This document shows positions 1 to 5,653 of a stretch of DNA of 9,848 nt, piece after piece. Each line of letters starts with the position of its first letter. Positions within the stretch are counted from its first letter, which is position 1. The position numbers and the translations under genes are program-made. Location: assembly GCA_015486905.1 (NCBI GenBank), contig WFQV01000069.1:1-9848 (forward strand), given 5' to 3'. Below the pieces are notes generated by a model. The model did no database searches, had not been told where the DNA came from, and was given only the letters and a program-made list of their open reading frames with translations. Source of the stretch: Melioribacteraceae bacterium. GTDB lineage: Bacteria > Bacteroidota > Ignavibacteria > Ignavibacteriales > Melioribacteraceae.

Positions 1-149
1 AAATAACGACATTGATAAATAAAGTAAAATACGAAGCCGGCTATTATGAAGTAATATTTGATGGAAGCAAATATAGTAGCGGAGTATATTTTTACAGTAT
101 TGAAGCCGGGAAATATCATGCTGTAAAGAAGATGCTGTTGTTGAAATAG
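1..149 (+). CDS. C-terminal end of a T9SS-secreted protein (partial)
   Basis: The reading frame is open from base 3 and ends with TAG at 147-149, giving 48 visible residues; the start lies outside the window. The visible part is the second half of a T9SS type A sorting domain: a TTLINK strand, then EAGYYEVIFDGS, SGVYFYSIEAG and the terminal KKMLLLK. The same blocks close the GH5 enzyme encoded at 3626-5653 (ATLVNK, PGNYSVQF, SGIYFYRL, KKMLLLK). In this family the domain is recognised by the type IX secretion machinery in the outer membrane and usually removed when the cargo is released or anchored at the surface. Nothing can be said about the function of the missing N-terminal part. The R1 repeat begins six bases after the stop codon. 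Confidence 0.85.
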   Translation, partial: ITTLINKVKYEAGYYEVIFDGSKYSSGVYFYSIEAGKYHAVKKMLLLK

Positions 150-154
150 TATCA

Positions 155-330
155 TATCGCGGCATGCCGCAATTAAGAATTAAAAATTAAGAACCTGCCT
201 ACCGGCAGGCAGGTGAAGAATTATGCTTCGGACTTAAAGATTAGAGAATTTTAAAAACTTTCCCGAATTTTTTCAAATGAAAATGTGGGAATGTTTGTCT
301 TTAATTTCTTGACAAAAAAACAAGGATTTA
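155..330. repeat. R1 repeat, copy 1 (hairpin-containing, about 150 bp)
   Basis: This segment aligns with 2954-3112 in the same orientation. From the shared ttcggacttaaagatta block to the A-run after ttgaca (94 bases, no gaps) I count 82 matches. It contains a perfect 12-bp palindrome (gcggcatgccgc, 159-170), three AATTAA(G/A) heptamers (171-191), an extra segment of about 40 bases carrying a cctgcc palindrome (193-214), and a hairpin formed by ttccc (260-264) with gggaa (287-291) enclosing ttttc (270-274) with gaaaa (279-283). It ends in a promoter-like ttgaca. Its nature (MITE-like element, structured RNA or promoter module) is not known. Confidence 0.75.
193..214. repeat. cctgcc/ggcagg palindrome inside R1 copy 1
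   Basis: The 8-bp arms acctgcct (193-200) and aggcaggt (207-214) are perfect reverse complements; only one pair in the 6-base centre breaks full symmetry. The corresponding place in R1 copy 2 lacks it, so it was either inserted in this copy or lost from the other. A related palindrome lies at 474-506. Confidence 0.75.
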
Positions 331-339
331 GATTGTAAT
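309..339 (+). promoter_or_regulatory. Possible sigma-70-type promoter at the end of R1 copy 1
   Basis: A perfect TTGACA (309-314) is followed after 19 bases by TGTAAT (334-339), five of six matches to TATAAT. The spacing is longer than the E. coli optimum. The sequence around ttgaca (ctttaatttcttgacaaaaa) is identical in R1 copy 2. No gene starts within 500 bases downstream, so any transcript would have a long leader or be non-coding. Confidence 0.25.
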
Positions 340-473
340 ACTATACGACGAAATATATTAGTTATTTAAAAATTACAACTCGATTTATCATTGGGAAGGG
401 AGGTGTCTAAAAAGTAAGCCTGTCATTTTGCATGCTGATTTATCGGGGTGAGAAATCTTTGAAAACATTGTGA

Positions 474-506
474 AACCTGCCTGACGGTAGGCATGACAGG
501 CAGGTT
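474..506. repeat. Nested cctgcc/ggcagg palindrome
   Basis: Ten-base arms aacctgcctg (474-483) and caggcaggtt (497-506) are perfect reverse complements around a 13-base centre. A second, inner pair, tgcct (478-482) and aggca (489-493), nests in it, as if one palindrome had inserted into or rearranged with another of the same family. The flanks (about 415-470 and 507-565) look like decayed dispersed repeat DNA and carry no protein. Confidence 0.7.
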
Positions 507-593
507 GCCACTTAGTAGTGCAAAATGCGAGGAACAGTCAATCTGTGTGACATTGTTTTTAAGCATTTTACTGAATTGTTTGCTTCCCGTTTT

Positions 594-677
594 CAACTCA
601 CAAGTCATCAACTCTAACGTCTCGCGTCTTGCGTCTAACGAAAAACATTTCTTATTTCTTGTTTCTTCTTTCTAATT
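594..677 (+). repeat. Degenerate 7-bp tandem repeat (12 units)
   Basis: Read in steps of seven from 594, the sequence falls into caactca, caagtca, tcaactc, taacgtc, tcgcgtc, ttgcgtc, taacgaa, aaacatt, tcttatt, tcttgtt, tcttctt, tctaatt. Neighbouring units differ by one to three bases and the consensus drifts from CAACTCA through TNNCGTC to TCTTNTT, while the register of seven is kept. A short heptamer series also occurs at 171-191. It is non-coding. Confidence 0.65.
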
Positions 678-886
678 TTTTTTCGCCACCGATTTTAAGC
701 CTGTACCGAAATTTGTTACCGAAAAGATAACTATTATTGTATTACCTCCTGAGCTTTTTTATTCCCCGAATTATTTTTTTAAATTGTTTGAGTTTAATTT
801 TAGATTGTTTGTACGTGGCAGCATCTACCTGCGTATGAGGCTTGTTATTTAAGAGATTTCTACTCCTAACCAAAAGGAGGTGGCTC

Positions 887-1479
887 ATGTTTACCAAACT
901 TGTTTTACCCGACATTCAAGAACTAATCGAACAAAAAGATTTAAAGTCGGTTAAAAATATTTTTCTCCAACTCCAACCCCAGGATATTTCCGATTTAATT
1001 AATAAGCTCGACAAAGATGTGGTTGAACTTGTTTTCAGATTGGTACCTAAGGATAAAACAGCTGACGTGTTCGCCGAATTGGAGCCCTCATTACAGGAAT
1101 TTGTTTTAAAACATTTCGTCGATAGTGAAATTAAAAGTCTGCTTTCCGAGTTAGACCCGGACGACAGGACCGAACTTTTTGAGGATATGCCGGGAATATT
1201 TACACAAAAACTAATTAGTTACCTTTCGCAGGAAGATAGAAAAGAAGCACTCGAATTATTAGGCTTCCCGGAAGATAGTGTAGGACGCCTGATGACACCG
1301 GATTATGTCGCGGTAAAGTCCGATTGGACAATAGCATGGGAAGTTTACTCCCGATTTTACTAACAAAATTAAAACTTGACCCCGCGGTAATTAGTAGTCC
1401 TTTGCTTACGACGGTAGTGGACTCTACCGGTTTGCTTATTTATTTTACCCTTGCGGGATTTGTATTTCACTTGTCTTAA
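887..1479 (+). pseudogene. mgtE: Magnesium transporter MgtE remnant with large internal deletion
   Basis: MgtE is a Mg2+-gated Mg2+ channel with an N domain, two CBS domains and a five-helix membrane domain, usually about 450 residues. The start is ATG 887, set by a strong Shine-Dalgarno (aaaggagg, 873-880) six bases upstream. About 150 residues match the MgtE N domain up to the first lines of the CBS region (SVGRLMTPDYVAVK, residues 131-144). At about 1337-1341 the sequence jumps to the end of the gene in a different frame: codons from 1339 read GSLLPILLTKLKLDPAV, then TTVVDSTGLLIYF, and stop with TAA at 1477-1479. That is the last membrane helix, including the conserved Asp of the Mg2+ site (Asp432 in T. 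thermophilus MgtE). Both CBS domains and about four helices are missing. In the starting frame translation stops at 1361-1363 after 158 residues, so no channel can be made. A real deletion or an assembly error are the two explanations. Confidence 0.88.
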
Positions 1480-1489
1480 GGCACTGTAA

Positions 1490-2611
1490 ATGACCTCGAA
1501 TAAAAAGAAGAATACTGCAATAAAAGAATTATTCCCGGAGAGGGGGAGCCGGAATAAAAGGCTGTTCATTGATTTCATAATTAAAGAATGGCTGCTTTTT
1601 GCTTCGGCAATAGGCTTTTTAATTACTTCAATTTATTTTAGGAATATTCCGAAAATTTCATCTGCCGAGCTCGAAGTAATTCTTATTATTACGGTTCTGT
1701 TTATTACCGTAAAAGGAATTGAAAAAAGTGGAATAATTCTTACTCTTGCAAGGAAAATTGAAGCAGGTAAGTTCGTAGGATTAAAACTTATTATCACAAC
1801 TTTTTTCCTTTCAATGCTGATTACCAACGATGTTTCTTTAATTATTATTGTTCCCCTTACGCTTTTAATAGAAAGCAAGCGGAAAGATGTTTTAATAATT
1901 CTCGAAGCACTTGCAGCAAATGCCGGTTCGGCTTTTACTCCTTTGGGGAATCCGCAGAACCTCTTTATCTACTGGTTCTACGGCGTGTCGCCTAAGAATT
2001 TTATCGGTGCTATTTGGATCTTCTCCCTTTCCTTTTTGATAATTTTGATTTTGCTTTCAATATTTCTTAAGACTAACGAAGTAATTCCCGTAAATAAAGC
2101 AAAAGGTGTTGACAAGCACGGTAAGGTTTACGTTTCCTTTTTCTTATTAATTTTGACCGTTGTATTGCGACTGTTGCCTTTATGGATAGTTGGCATTGTG
2201 CCTTTTTATTCTTTGATTTTGGACAGAAGAAGTTTAAAAATCGACTATGGTTTAATATTTACTTTCTTGTTTTTCTTCTTGCTGGCGGGGAACTTAAAAC
2301 TTCTTTTTAATTCGAACCTTGAAAATTCGGGGCATGTTTTTATCCTCTCGGCTTTTGTAAGTCAAATGATTAGCAATGTCCCTGCAACATTGTTGCTTGC
2401 TAAGTTCACGGATAAATGGCAGGCGCTGCTGTGGGGAGCTAATGTGGGAGGCTTCGGAAATATTATTGGCTCATTGGCTAATTTAATTGCTTACAAATTT
2501 TTTATTTCCGCCAAAGGTGAAAAAAACATTCTTGCCTTCACTTTTAAATTTCTTGCTATCGGTTATTCTTTTTTCTTGGTAGGAATTCTTCTTTATTTTG
2601 TGTTTTATTAA
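1490..2611 (+). CDS. Ion transporter superfamily permease (SLC13/ArsB/NhaD type)
   Basis: This is a 373-residue integral inner-membrane protein with about ten hydrophobic segments. It carries the two re-entrant signatures of the IT superfamily: ITNDVSLIIIVPL (111-123) with GSAFTPLGNPQN (146-157) in the first half, and SNVPATLLLA (295-304) with NVGGFGNIIGSLANLIA (318-334) in the second. The inverted-repeat layout and length fit a secondary transporter driven by Na+ or H+. Related families carry arsenite, Na+/H+, citrate, dicarboxylates or sulfate; the substrate cannot be read from the sequence. ATG 1490 is chosen because the next Met is at residue 109; aagg (1478-1481) is a weak ribosome site. 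The start lies 10 bases after the stop of the mgtE remnant, so the two genes probably formed one transcription unit, and loss of the mgtE body may change how this gene is translated. Confidence 0.85.
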   Translation: MTSNKKKNTAIKELFPERGSRNKRLFIDFIIKEWLLFASAIGFLITSIYFRNIPKISSAELEVILIITVLFITVKGIEKSGIILTLARKIEAGKFVGLKLIITTFFLSMLITNDVSLIIIVPLTLLIESKRKDVLIILEALAANAGSAFTPLGNPQNLFIYWFYGVSPKNFIGAIWIFSLSFLIILILLSIFLKTNEVIPVNKAKGVDKHGKVYVSFFLLILTVVLRLLPLWIVGIVPFYSLILDRRSLKIDYGLIFTFLFFFLLAGNLKLLFNSNLENSGHVFILSAFVSQMISNVPATLLLAKFTDKWQALLWGANVGGFGNIIGSLANLIAYKFFISAKGEKNILAFTFKFLAIGYSFFLVGILLYFVFY

Positions 2612-2663
2612 GTGTACAAGTTTAAATTTGGTGGTAAAATAATTTTAGTTCTTCTTTTCATCT

Positions 2664-2740
2664 AAAACGTTTTGTCACGATTTTTTGATTTCCCGAGACG
2701 AGCCGGCCAAAAATCGCGCCAAAACTTTTATTTTTTTATT
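2664..2740 (+). terminator. Possible intrinsic terminator of the permease transcript
   Basis: Arms 2664-2685 and 2709-2729 pair over about 18 positions with one bulged C and two mismatches (aaaacgttttgtcacgat against atcgcgccaaaactttt). The stem is followed by a T-rich run (2726-2740). It lies about 50 bases past the permease stop codon. The stem is imperfect and AT-rich, so its strength is uncertain. Confidence 0.4.
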
Positions 2741-2748
2741 CGTCACAC

Positions 2749-2810
2749 CCACGGGTTAAAACCCGTGGTTAGTGAGATGTACCACGCCAAGGTGGGGTAA
2801 ACCCCGTTGG
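2749..2810. repeat. REP-like palindrome pair
   Basis: The first palindrome, 2749-2768, has perfect 9-bp arms (ccacgggtt / aacccgtgg) around AA. The second, 2787-2810, has ccaa..gggg against ccccgttgg with a small bulge and a mismatch, as if decayed from a perfect form. They are 18 bases apart. Paired palindromes between convergent genes match the usual setting of REP/BIME elements. No transposase gene is present in the window. Confidence 0.65.
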
Positions 2811-2953
2811 AGCTAAAAATAAACTTGAACCCCTTCAGTGTTCGGATTTCAGAGTTTGCACTTTGTCCTACAAACATTGAACTGCTTTGCGGTTTTTCCA
2901 AACACCTTTTTTCAGAAAGAATTAAAAGTTTTGTTTGATTGAAAAAAATGTCC

Positions 2954-3112
2954 TATCGCGGTAAACCGCAATTAATAATTATTATTCGGACTTAAAGATT
3001 AAATAATATTATAAACTTTCTCTAATTTTTTCAAACGGAAATGGAGAAATGTTTTTCTTTAATTTCTTGACAAAAAAAACACGTGTCCCGCTCTTTTGGC
3101 GAGAAGGATTTA
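2954..3112. repeat. R1 repeat, copy 2
   Basis: This is the same element as 155-330. The first palindrome reads gcggtaaaccgc (2958-2969), with a T-A pair where copy 1 has C-G. Two AATTANT heptamers follow, then the conserved block. The second hairpin is formed by tttctc (3017-3022) with gagaaa (3044-3049), different in sequence from copy 1 but still paired. TTGACA is at 3067-3072. Copy 2 lacks the cctgcc palindrome of copy 1 and carries its own 23-base extra segment at 3081-3103. Confidence 0.75.
3081..3103. repeat. 23-bp extra segment in R1 copy 2
   Basis: Copy 1 reads straight from ttgacaaaaaaac into aaggattta (315-330); in copy 2 these are separated by 23 more GC-richer bases. The segment contains a weak hairpin, tcccgc against gcgaga, around cttttg. 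Its core resembles the tcccgcc/ggcggga palindrome found inside the GH5 gene at 3892-3908. It falls between the ttgaca and the place where a -10 box would be. Confidence 0.5.
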
Positions 3113-3169
3113 AATAGTTTTAATCCTTGTTTTTACACTTAATTAGTTTTTTGAGAAATTTTAAAAACA

Positions 3170-3288
3170 TTTCTGCGTTCATTATAAGACTACCATCAAA
3201 GCCTATTGAAGAGGTGGGAGAAATTTATAAAGCTGCAAATACCAAACCTACGCAACCAGCCGTTAAAAAATATGTAGTGTACCACTGA
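3170..3288 (+). pseudogene. Possible gene relic, identity unknown
   Basis: On the + strand a frame without a start codon reads IIRLPSKPIEEVGEIYKAAN, continues through NTKPTQPAVKKYVVYH, and stops at 3286-3288. It has a protein-like composition quite unlike the AT-rich DNA around it. The minus strand of the same bases reads WYTTYFLTAGCVGLVFAAL before a stop, which resembles a membrane helix. Only one of these can be the original coding strand, and I cannot tell which. I do not recognise either. Confidence 0.25.
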
Positions 3289-3362
3289 TTTTTTAACTTA
3301 TTTTTTTTAATAATTGAGCCCACTTAAAAAAGGTGATTATTACGCAAATTCAAAAATTTATA

Positions 3363-3465
3363 AACCGCTGAAGCGGTTACTGATGTCTCTAAGTTATTGC
3401 TAACCCCCGACTTAAGTCGGGGGTTAATATAATACTTATTGTACATTGTAACCGTTTCAACGGTT
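3363..3465. repeat. Cluster of three palindromes (BIME-like)
   Basis: A: 3363-3378, arms aaccgct/agcggtt around GA. B: 3401-3426, a perfect 26-bp palindrome with a cccccgactt/aagtcggggg core. C: 3450-3465, arms aaccgtt/aacggtt around TC. A and C are close relatives and flank B at nearly equal distances (22 and 23 bases), giving an A-B-C symmetrical layout. The cluster lies 160-260 bases beyond the end of the minus-strand operon and could form a barrier to transcription or exonuclease, as REP clusters do. Confidence 0.75.
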
Positions 3466-3484
3466 TTTAGCCCTTTCTTTAGTG

Positions 3485-3620
3485 GACTAATAATTTATTT
3501 TCCTATTTTGCCAACTTGGGTTAATGAATGGCTGCTTCTTACCTCGTAGATTGGAATTTTAATTACAAAAGCCGCACCGTTTTTGTGATTGGTAGAGAGA
3601 TTATTAAACAGCTGTCCTTA
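3485..3620. pseudogene. Short remnant resembling permease or kinase sequence
   Basis: Two competing readings exist. On the + strand, 3523-3566 matches the permease gene at 1584-1627 in 34 of 44 bases, reading NEWLLLTS, a stop, then IGILIT against KEWLLFASAIGFLIT. On the minus strand a 41-codon frame with no start reads NHKNGAAFVIKIPI, like the last strand of a histidine kinase ATPase domain, before a C-terminal tail. They are on opposite strands and cannot both be original. Either way it is a fragment, not a working gene. Confidence 0.3.
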
Positions 3621-3625
3621 CGCTA

Positions 3626-5653
3626 TTATTTTAGAAGAAGCATTTTCTTTGTTTCCGTAAAATTGTCACTTTGTAATCTGTAAAAATAAATCCCACTCGG
3701 TAAATTTTTCGGATTAAATTGCACGGAATAATTCCCGGGCTTTTGCGCTTTGTTTACGAGAGTAGCTATCTGCCGGCCTAAAATGTCGTAAACAGTCAAG
3801 CGCACGTTTGTAGGGGATGCCCCCGCATTCTGTGGGGTTGCGTCCCCTACAGCAGGAATTGAATATTTAATTGTTGTTGTCGGGGCGCTTCTCCCGCCGC
3901 GGGCGGGAAAAGGATTCGGATAATTCTGCATTAAGTCGAATCTTTGAGGAAGAGTTCCTTCCTTCTCCGCTTTGGTCGTACTCTTTTTAAATTCTAAAAA
4001 GTTAACGTTAAATCCGCCGAAGAAAAACCTCGCAACCAATTCATGTTTTCCCGCCGGTAAGTAAACATTCCTGTAAACAAGCGTTTGCCAATTTTGCCAT
4101 CCTCCTGTTATGGGCACGTCAATTAAATTTGTAAGCCCATTATTATCAAGCTGTAACTGAATTTTACCTCCACTCTGAGCGGCAGCTATTCTAAAATAGA
4201 CATCGTAAGTTCCGGATTTTATAATGTTTACTGAAAATTTCAACCAATCTCCGTTGTCAATCCACCCAACGTTGTAACCGTTAGTAATTTTGTCGGAACA
4301 TTTTTCAATATCCACGCCGTCGTTTCTGAAGGAATAACCGCTGTTGTAAGCTCCATTTCCCGTGTTCTCATAAACTTTATCGTGGTAAGCTTTGTTGTGC
4401 AGCCCGTAATCATATTCAGTAGCATAAATTCTGCCAGGTATTACGTTCTCATTAAAAGGTCGGTTAGAATCATCGTACGGAAGCCTCATCATTGCATCGA
4501 GTACATCCTTGTTTACTTTACAATGTTTGATATTTAAATTTTCTGCCTGAAGACGGAGCGCAGTTATTGCGAAATCCTTTGAAGGCTTACTACGATGACC
4601 ATTCCAATAATCGAGTAATTGCTGGAATTGAGGAGCAATTGGAACGGATAAAATTGAAGATATGCTTTCGAATTTTTTGTAAGTCCACCAATGCCAACCA
4701 ACTTTCTTATTGTTCAAAAGGGAAATAAATTCAGTGAACCAGGCATTGGAATTTTCGCCGGATTCACTCATCCATAGCGGAACGCTATAATTATCCCTGA
4801 TAGTAGTATAAGCGGAAATAGAGCTTTCGGTAACTTCGCTCCAATATTTGTGGAATGAATAACACATATTGAAATCCCACGGAGGTGTCAAACCGCTCAA
4901 ATCGGTAGCATAGTGGTTCCCTTCAATAAAAATAATATGAGATGAATCGGATTCACGAATGGCTTTAGTGATGTTAATGAAAAGTTGTCTTAGAGGTGAA
5001 TTGTTCGCCCCCAGGTCCCAATTGGTTTCATTAAGCAATTCGTAGCCGCCAATTGTCGGTTCGTTTTTGTAGCGTTGTGCGATGTGCCGCCACAAATCTA
5101 TTGTTCTTAATTTATTATCGTTGCTTTCCCAGAGAGAAGGGTAATTAGGGTCATAATCGCTAATGTTGCCGGAATTCTGTCCGCCTGGAGCTGCGTGTAA
5201 ATCAAGTATCAGATACATATTGTGAGGTTTACACCAGGAAATCAAGCTGTCGATTATGGCAAATCCTTTTTCAATGTAAACGTAAGGCGTGTCGCGGGGG
5301 GTCATCAACTCGTAATGCATAGGCAGTCTGATTGAATTAAATCCCCAGGCGTTTAATGAGTCGATATCTTCCCGCGTCACAAAATTTTTCCTGTATTCAT
5401 CGAAAAATTTTTCAGTTTCCTCTGTGCCAATTAAATCACGGATTTTGTTTTTTATTTCAGTAGGAGAATTAGCAAAGCCGGACATATTTAGCATGTAACC
5501 TTCGGGGACCAGATATCCCCCAAGTCCAATGCCTTTAAAAAGAAATTCATTGCCGGATTCGTCGACTATTTTGCCTGCTTTTGTTTTTAGAAAACCTTGC
5601 GCACATAAGTACTGGGGGATTACTAATATCAAAATGAAAGTAAATTTTTTCAT
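3626..5653 (-). CDS. Secreted GH5 glycoside hydrolase with CBM6 and T9SS sorting domain
   Basis: A 675-residue extracellular enzyme cleaving a beta-linked polysaccharide (cellulase/beta-glucanase-like; exact substrate unknown). Residues 1-18 are a signal peptide, likely cut after LCA. Residues 20 to about 370 form the GH5 barrel: GFNSIRLP with Arg109, DLHAAPG with His153, the acid/base Glu209 in LLNET, FHKYW with His268, and the nucleophile Glu297 in MSESGE. Residues about 405-556 are a CBM6 sugar-binding module (NVGWIDNGDW, TGGWQNWQT, GGFNVNF). Residues 568-675 are the type A sorting domain, starting LPQRFDLMQNYPNPF and ending KKMLLLK, which sends it through type IX secretion. Two palindromic DNA elements interrupt this last domain in frame (residues 582-588 and 601-615). 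ATG overlaps the TGA of the response regulator gene (ATGA), so translation is probably coupled. It is the last gene of the operon. Confidence 0.92.
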   Translation of the reverse strand: MKKFTFILILVIPQYLCAQGFLKTKAGKIVDESGNEFLFKGIGLGGYLVPEGYMLNMSGFANSPTEIKNKIRDLIGTEETEKFFDEYRKNFVTREDIDSLNAWGFNSIRLPMHYELMTPRDTPYVYIEKGFAIIDSLISWCKPHNMYLILDLHAAPGGQNSGNISDYDPNYPSLWESNDNKLRTIDLWRHIAQRYKNEPTIGGYELLNETNWDLGANNSPLRQLFINITKAIRESDSSHIIFIEGNHYATDLSGLTPPWDFNMCYSFHKYWSEVTESSISAYTTIRDNYSVPLWMSESGENSNAWFTEFISLLNNKKVGWHWWTYKKFESISSILSVPIAPQFQQLLDYWNGHRSKPSKDFAITALRLQAENLNIKHCKVNKDVLDAMMRLPYDDSNRPFNENVIPGRIYATEYDYGLHNKAYHDKVYENTGNGAYNSGYSFRNDGVDIEKCSDKITNGYNVGWIDNGDWLKFSVNIIKSGTYDVYFRIAAAQSGGKIQLQLDNNGLTNLIDVPITGGWQNWQTLVYRNVYLPAGKHELVARFFFGGFNVNFLEFKKSTTKAEKEGTLPQRFDLMQNYPNPFPARGGRSAPTTTIKYSIPAVGDATPQNAGASPTNVRLTVYDILGRQIATLVNKAQKPGNYSVQFNPKNLPSGIYFYRLQSDNFTETKKMLLLK
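3809..3851. repeat. Palindromic element inside the GH5 reading frame (larger)
   Basis: Twelve-base arms, tgtaggggatgc (3809-3820) and gcgtcccctaca (3840-3851), pair with one G-T wobble; an inner cccc (3821-3824) / gggg (3834-3837) extends the stem. It encodes residues 601-615 (GDATPQNAGASPT) between the YSIP and RLTVYDILGRQ strands of the sorting domain. Sorting domains of this type run from YSIP to the VYDILG strand with a variable loop between, so the element sits in a loop that tolerates extra residues. The frame is kept. Confidence 0.8.
3892..3908. repeat. Palindromic element inside the GH5 reading frame (smaller)
   Basis: Perfect 7-bp arms tcccgcc / ggcggga around GCG. In the protein it falls in the canonical NYPNPFNPTTTIKYSIP motif, which here reads NPF, then PARGGRSA, then PTTTIKYSIP. 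About seven residues are added between two highly conserved blocks, and the frame is intact. The bases are far richer in GC than the rest of the gene. Confidence 0.75.

Larger units (their letters stand above)
150..886. other. 737-bp intergenic region, repeat-rich, no convincing gene
   Basis: No frame in this stretch looks like a real protein. It holds R1 copy 1 (155-330), a degenerate segment (about 415-570) with a cctgcc-type palindrome, a 7-bp tandem repeat (594-677), and an AT-rich leader (678-872) before the Shine-Dalgarno of the mgtE remnant. In the leader I see only a short direct repeat, taccgaaa at 704-711 and 717-724, and no recognisable riboswitch. In particular, I cannot find conserved blocks of the Mg2+ M-box ahead of mgtE. 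Confidence 0.6.
2612..3625. other. 1-kb spacer between convergent genes, full of palindromes and remnants
   Basis: The permease ends at 2611 (+) and the glycoside hydrolase ends at 3626 (-), so this is a tail-to-tail spacer. It holds a possible terminator (2664-2740), a REP-like palindrome pair (2749-2810), R1 copy 2 (2954-3112), an open frame resembling a gene relic (ends 3288), a cluster of three palindromes (3363-3465), and a short segment resembling the permease gene or a kinase tail (3485-3620). I see no intact gene. From 2811 to 2950 there is nothing I can name. Confidence 0.65.

Noticed and set aside
493..675. 60-codon + strand open frame
   Set aside because: It is a translation of the decayed repeat and of the 7-bp tandem array, has no ribosome site, and looks like no protein.
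811..840. Sigma-54 promoter suggested by tggcagcatctacctgc
   Set aside because: The GG to GC distance is 12 bases, not the required 10, and no likely target fits.
842..886. Upstream extension of the mgtE remnant to a TTG at 842
   Set aside because: The ATG at 887 has a strong Shine-Dalgarno at ideal spacing and matches the usual MgtE start; the extension has neither.
678..886. Mg2+ riboswitch ahead of mgtE
   Set aside because: I could not find M-box conserved blocks; only an AT-rich leader with a short direct repeat is visible.
887..1479. Programmed frameshift in mgtE
   Set aside because: About 250 codons of conserved protein are absent at the junction, so a frameshift could not restore the product.
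1369..1578. Minus-strand open frame across the mgtE/permease junction
   Set aside because: It runs antisense to the mgtE tail and permease start, both of which have clear family matches.
3363..3465. CRISPR array
   Set aside because: The three palindromes are not identical direct repeats, spacers do not have the right layout, and no cas gene is present.
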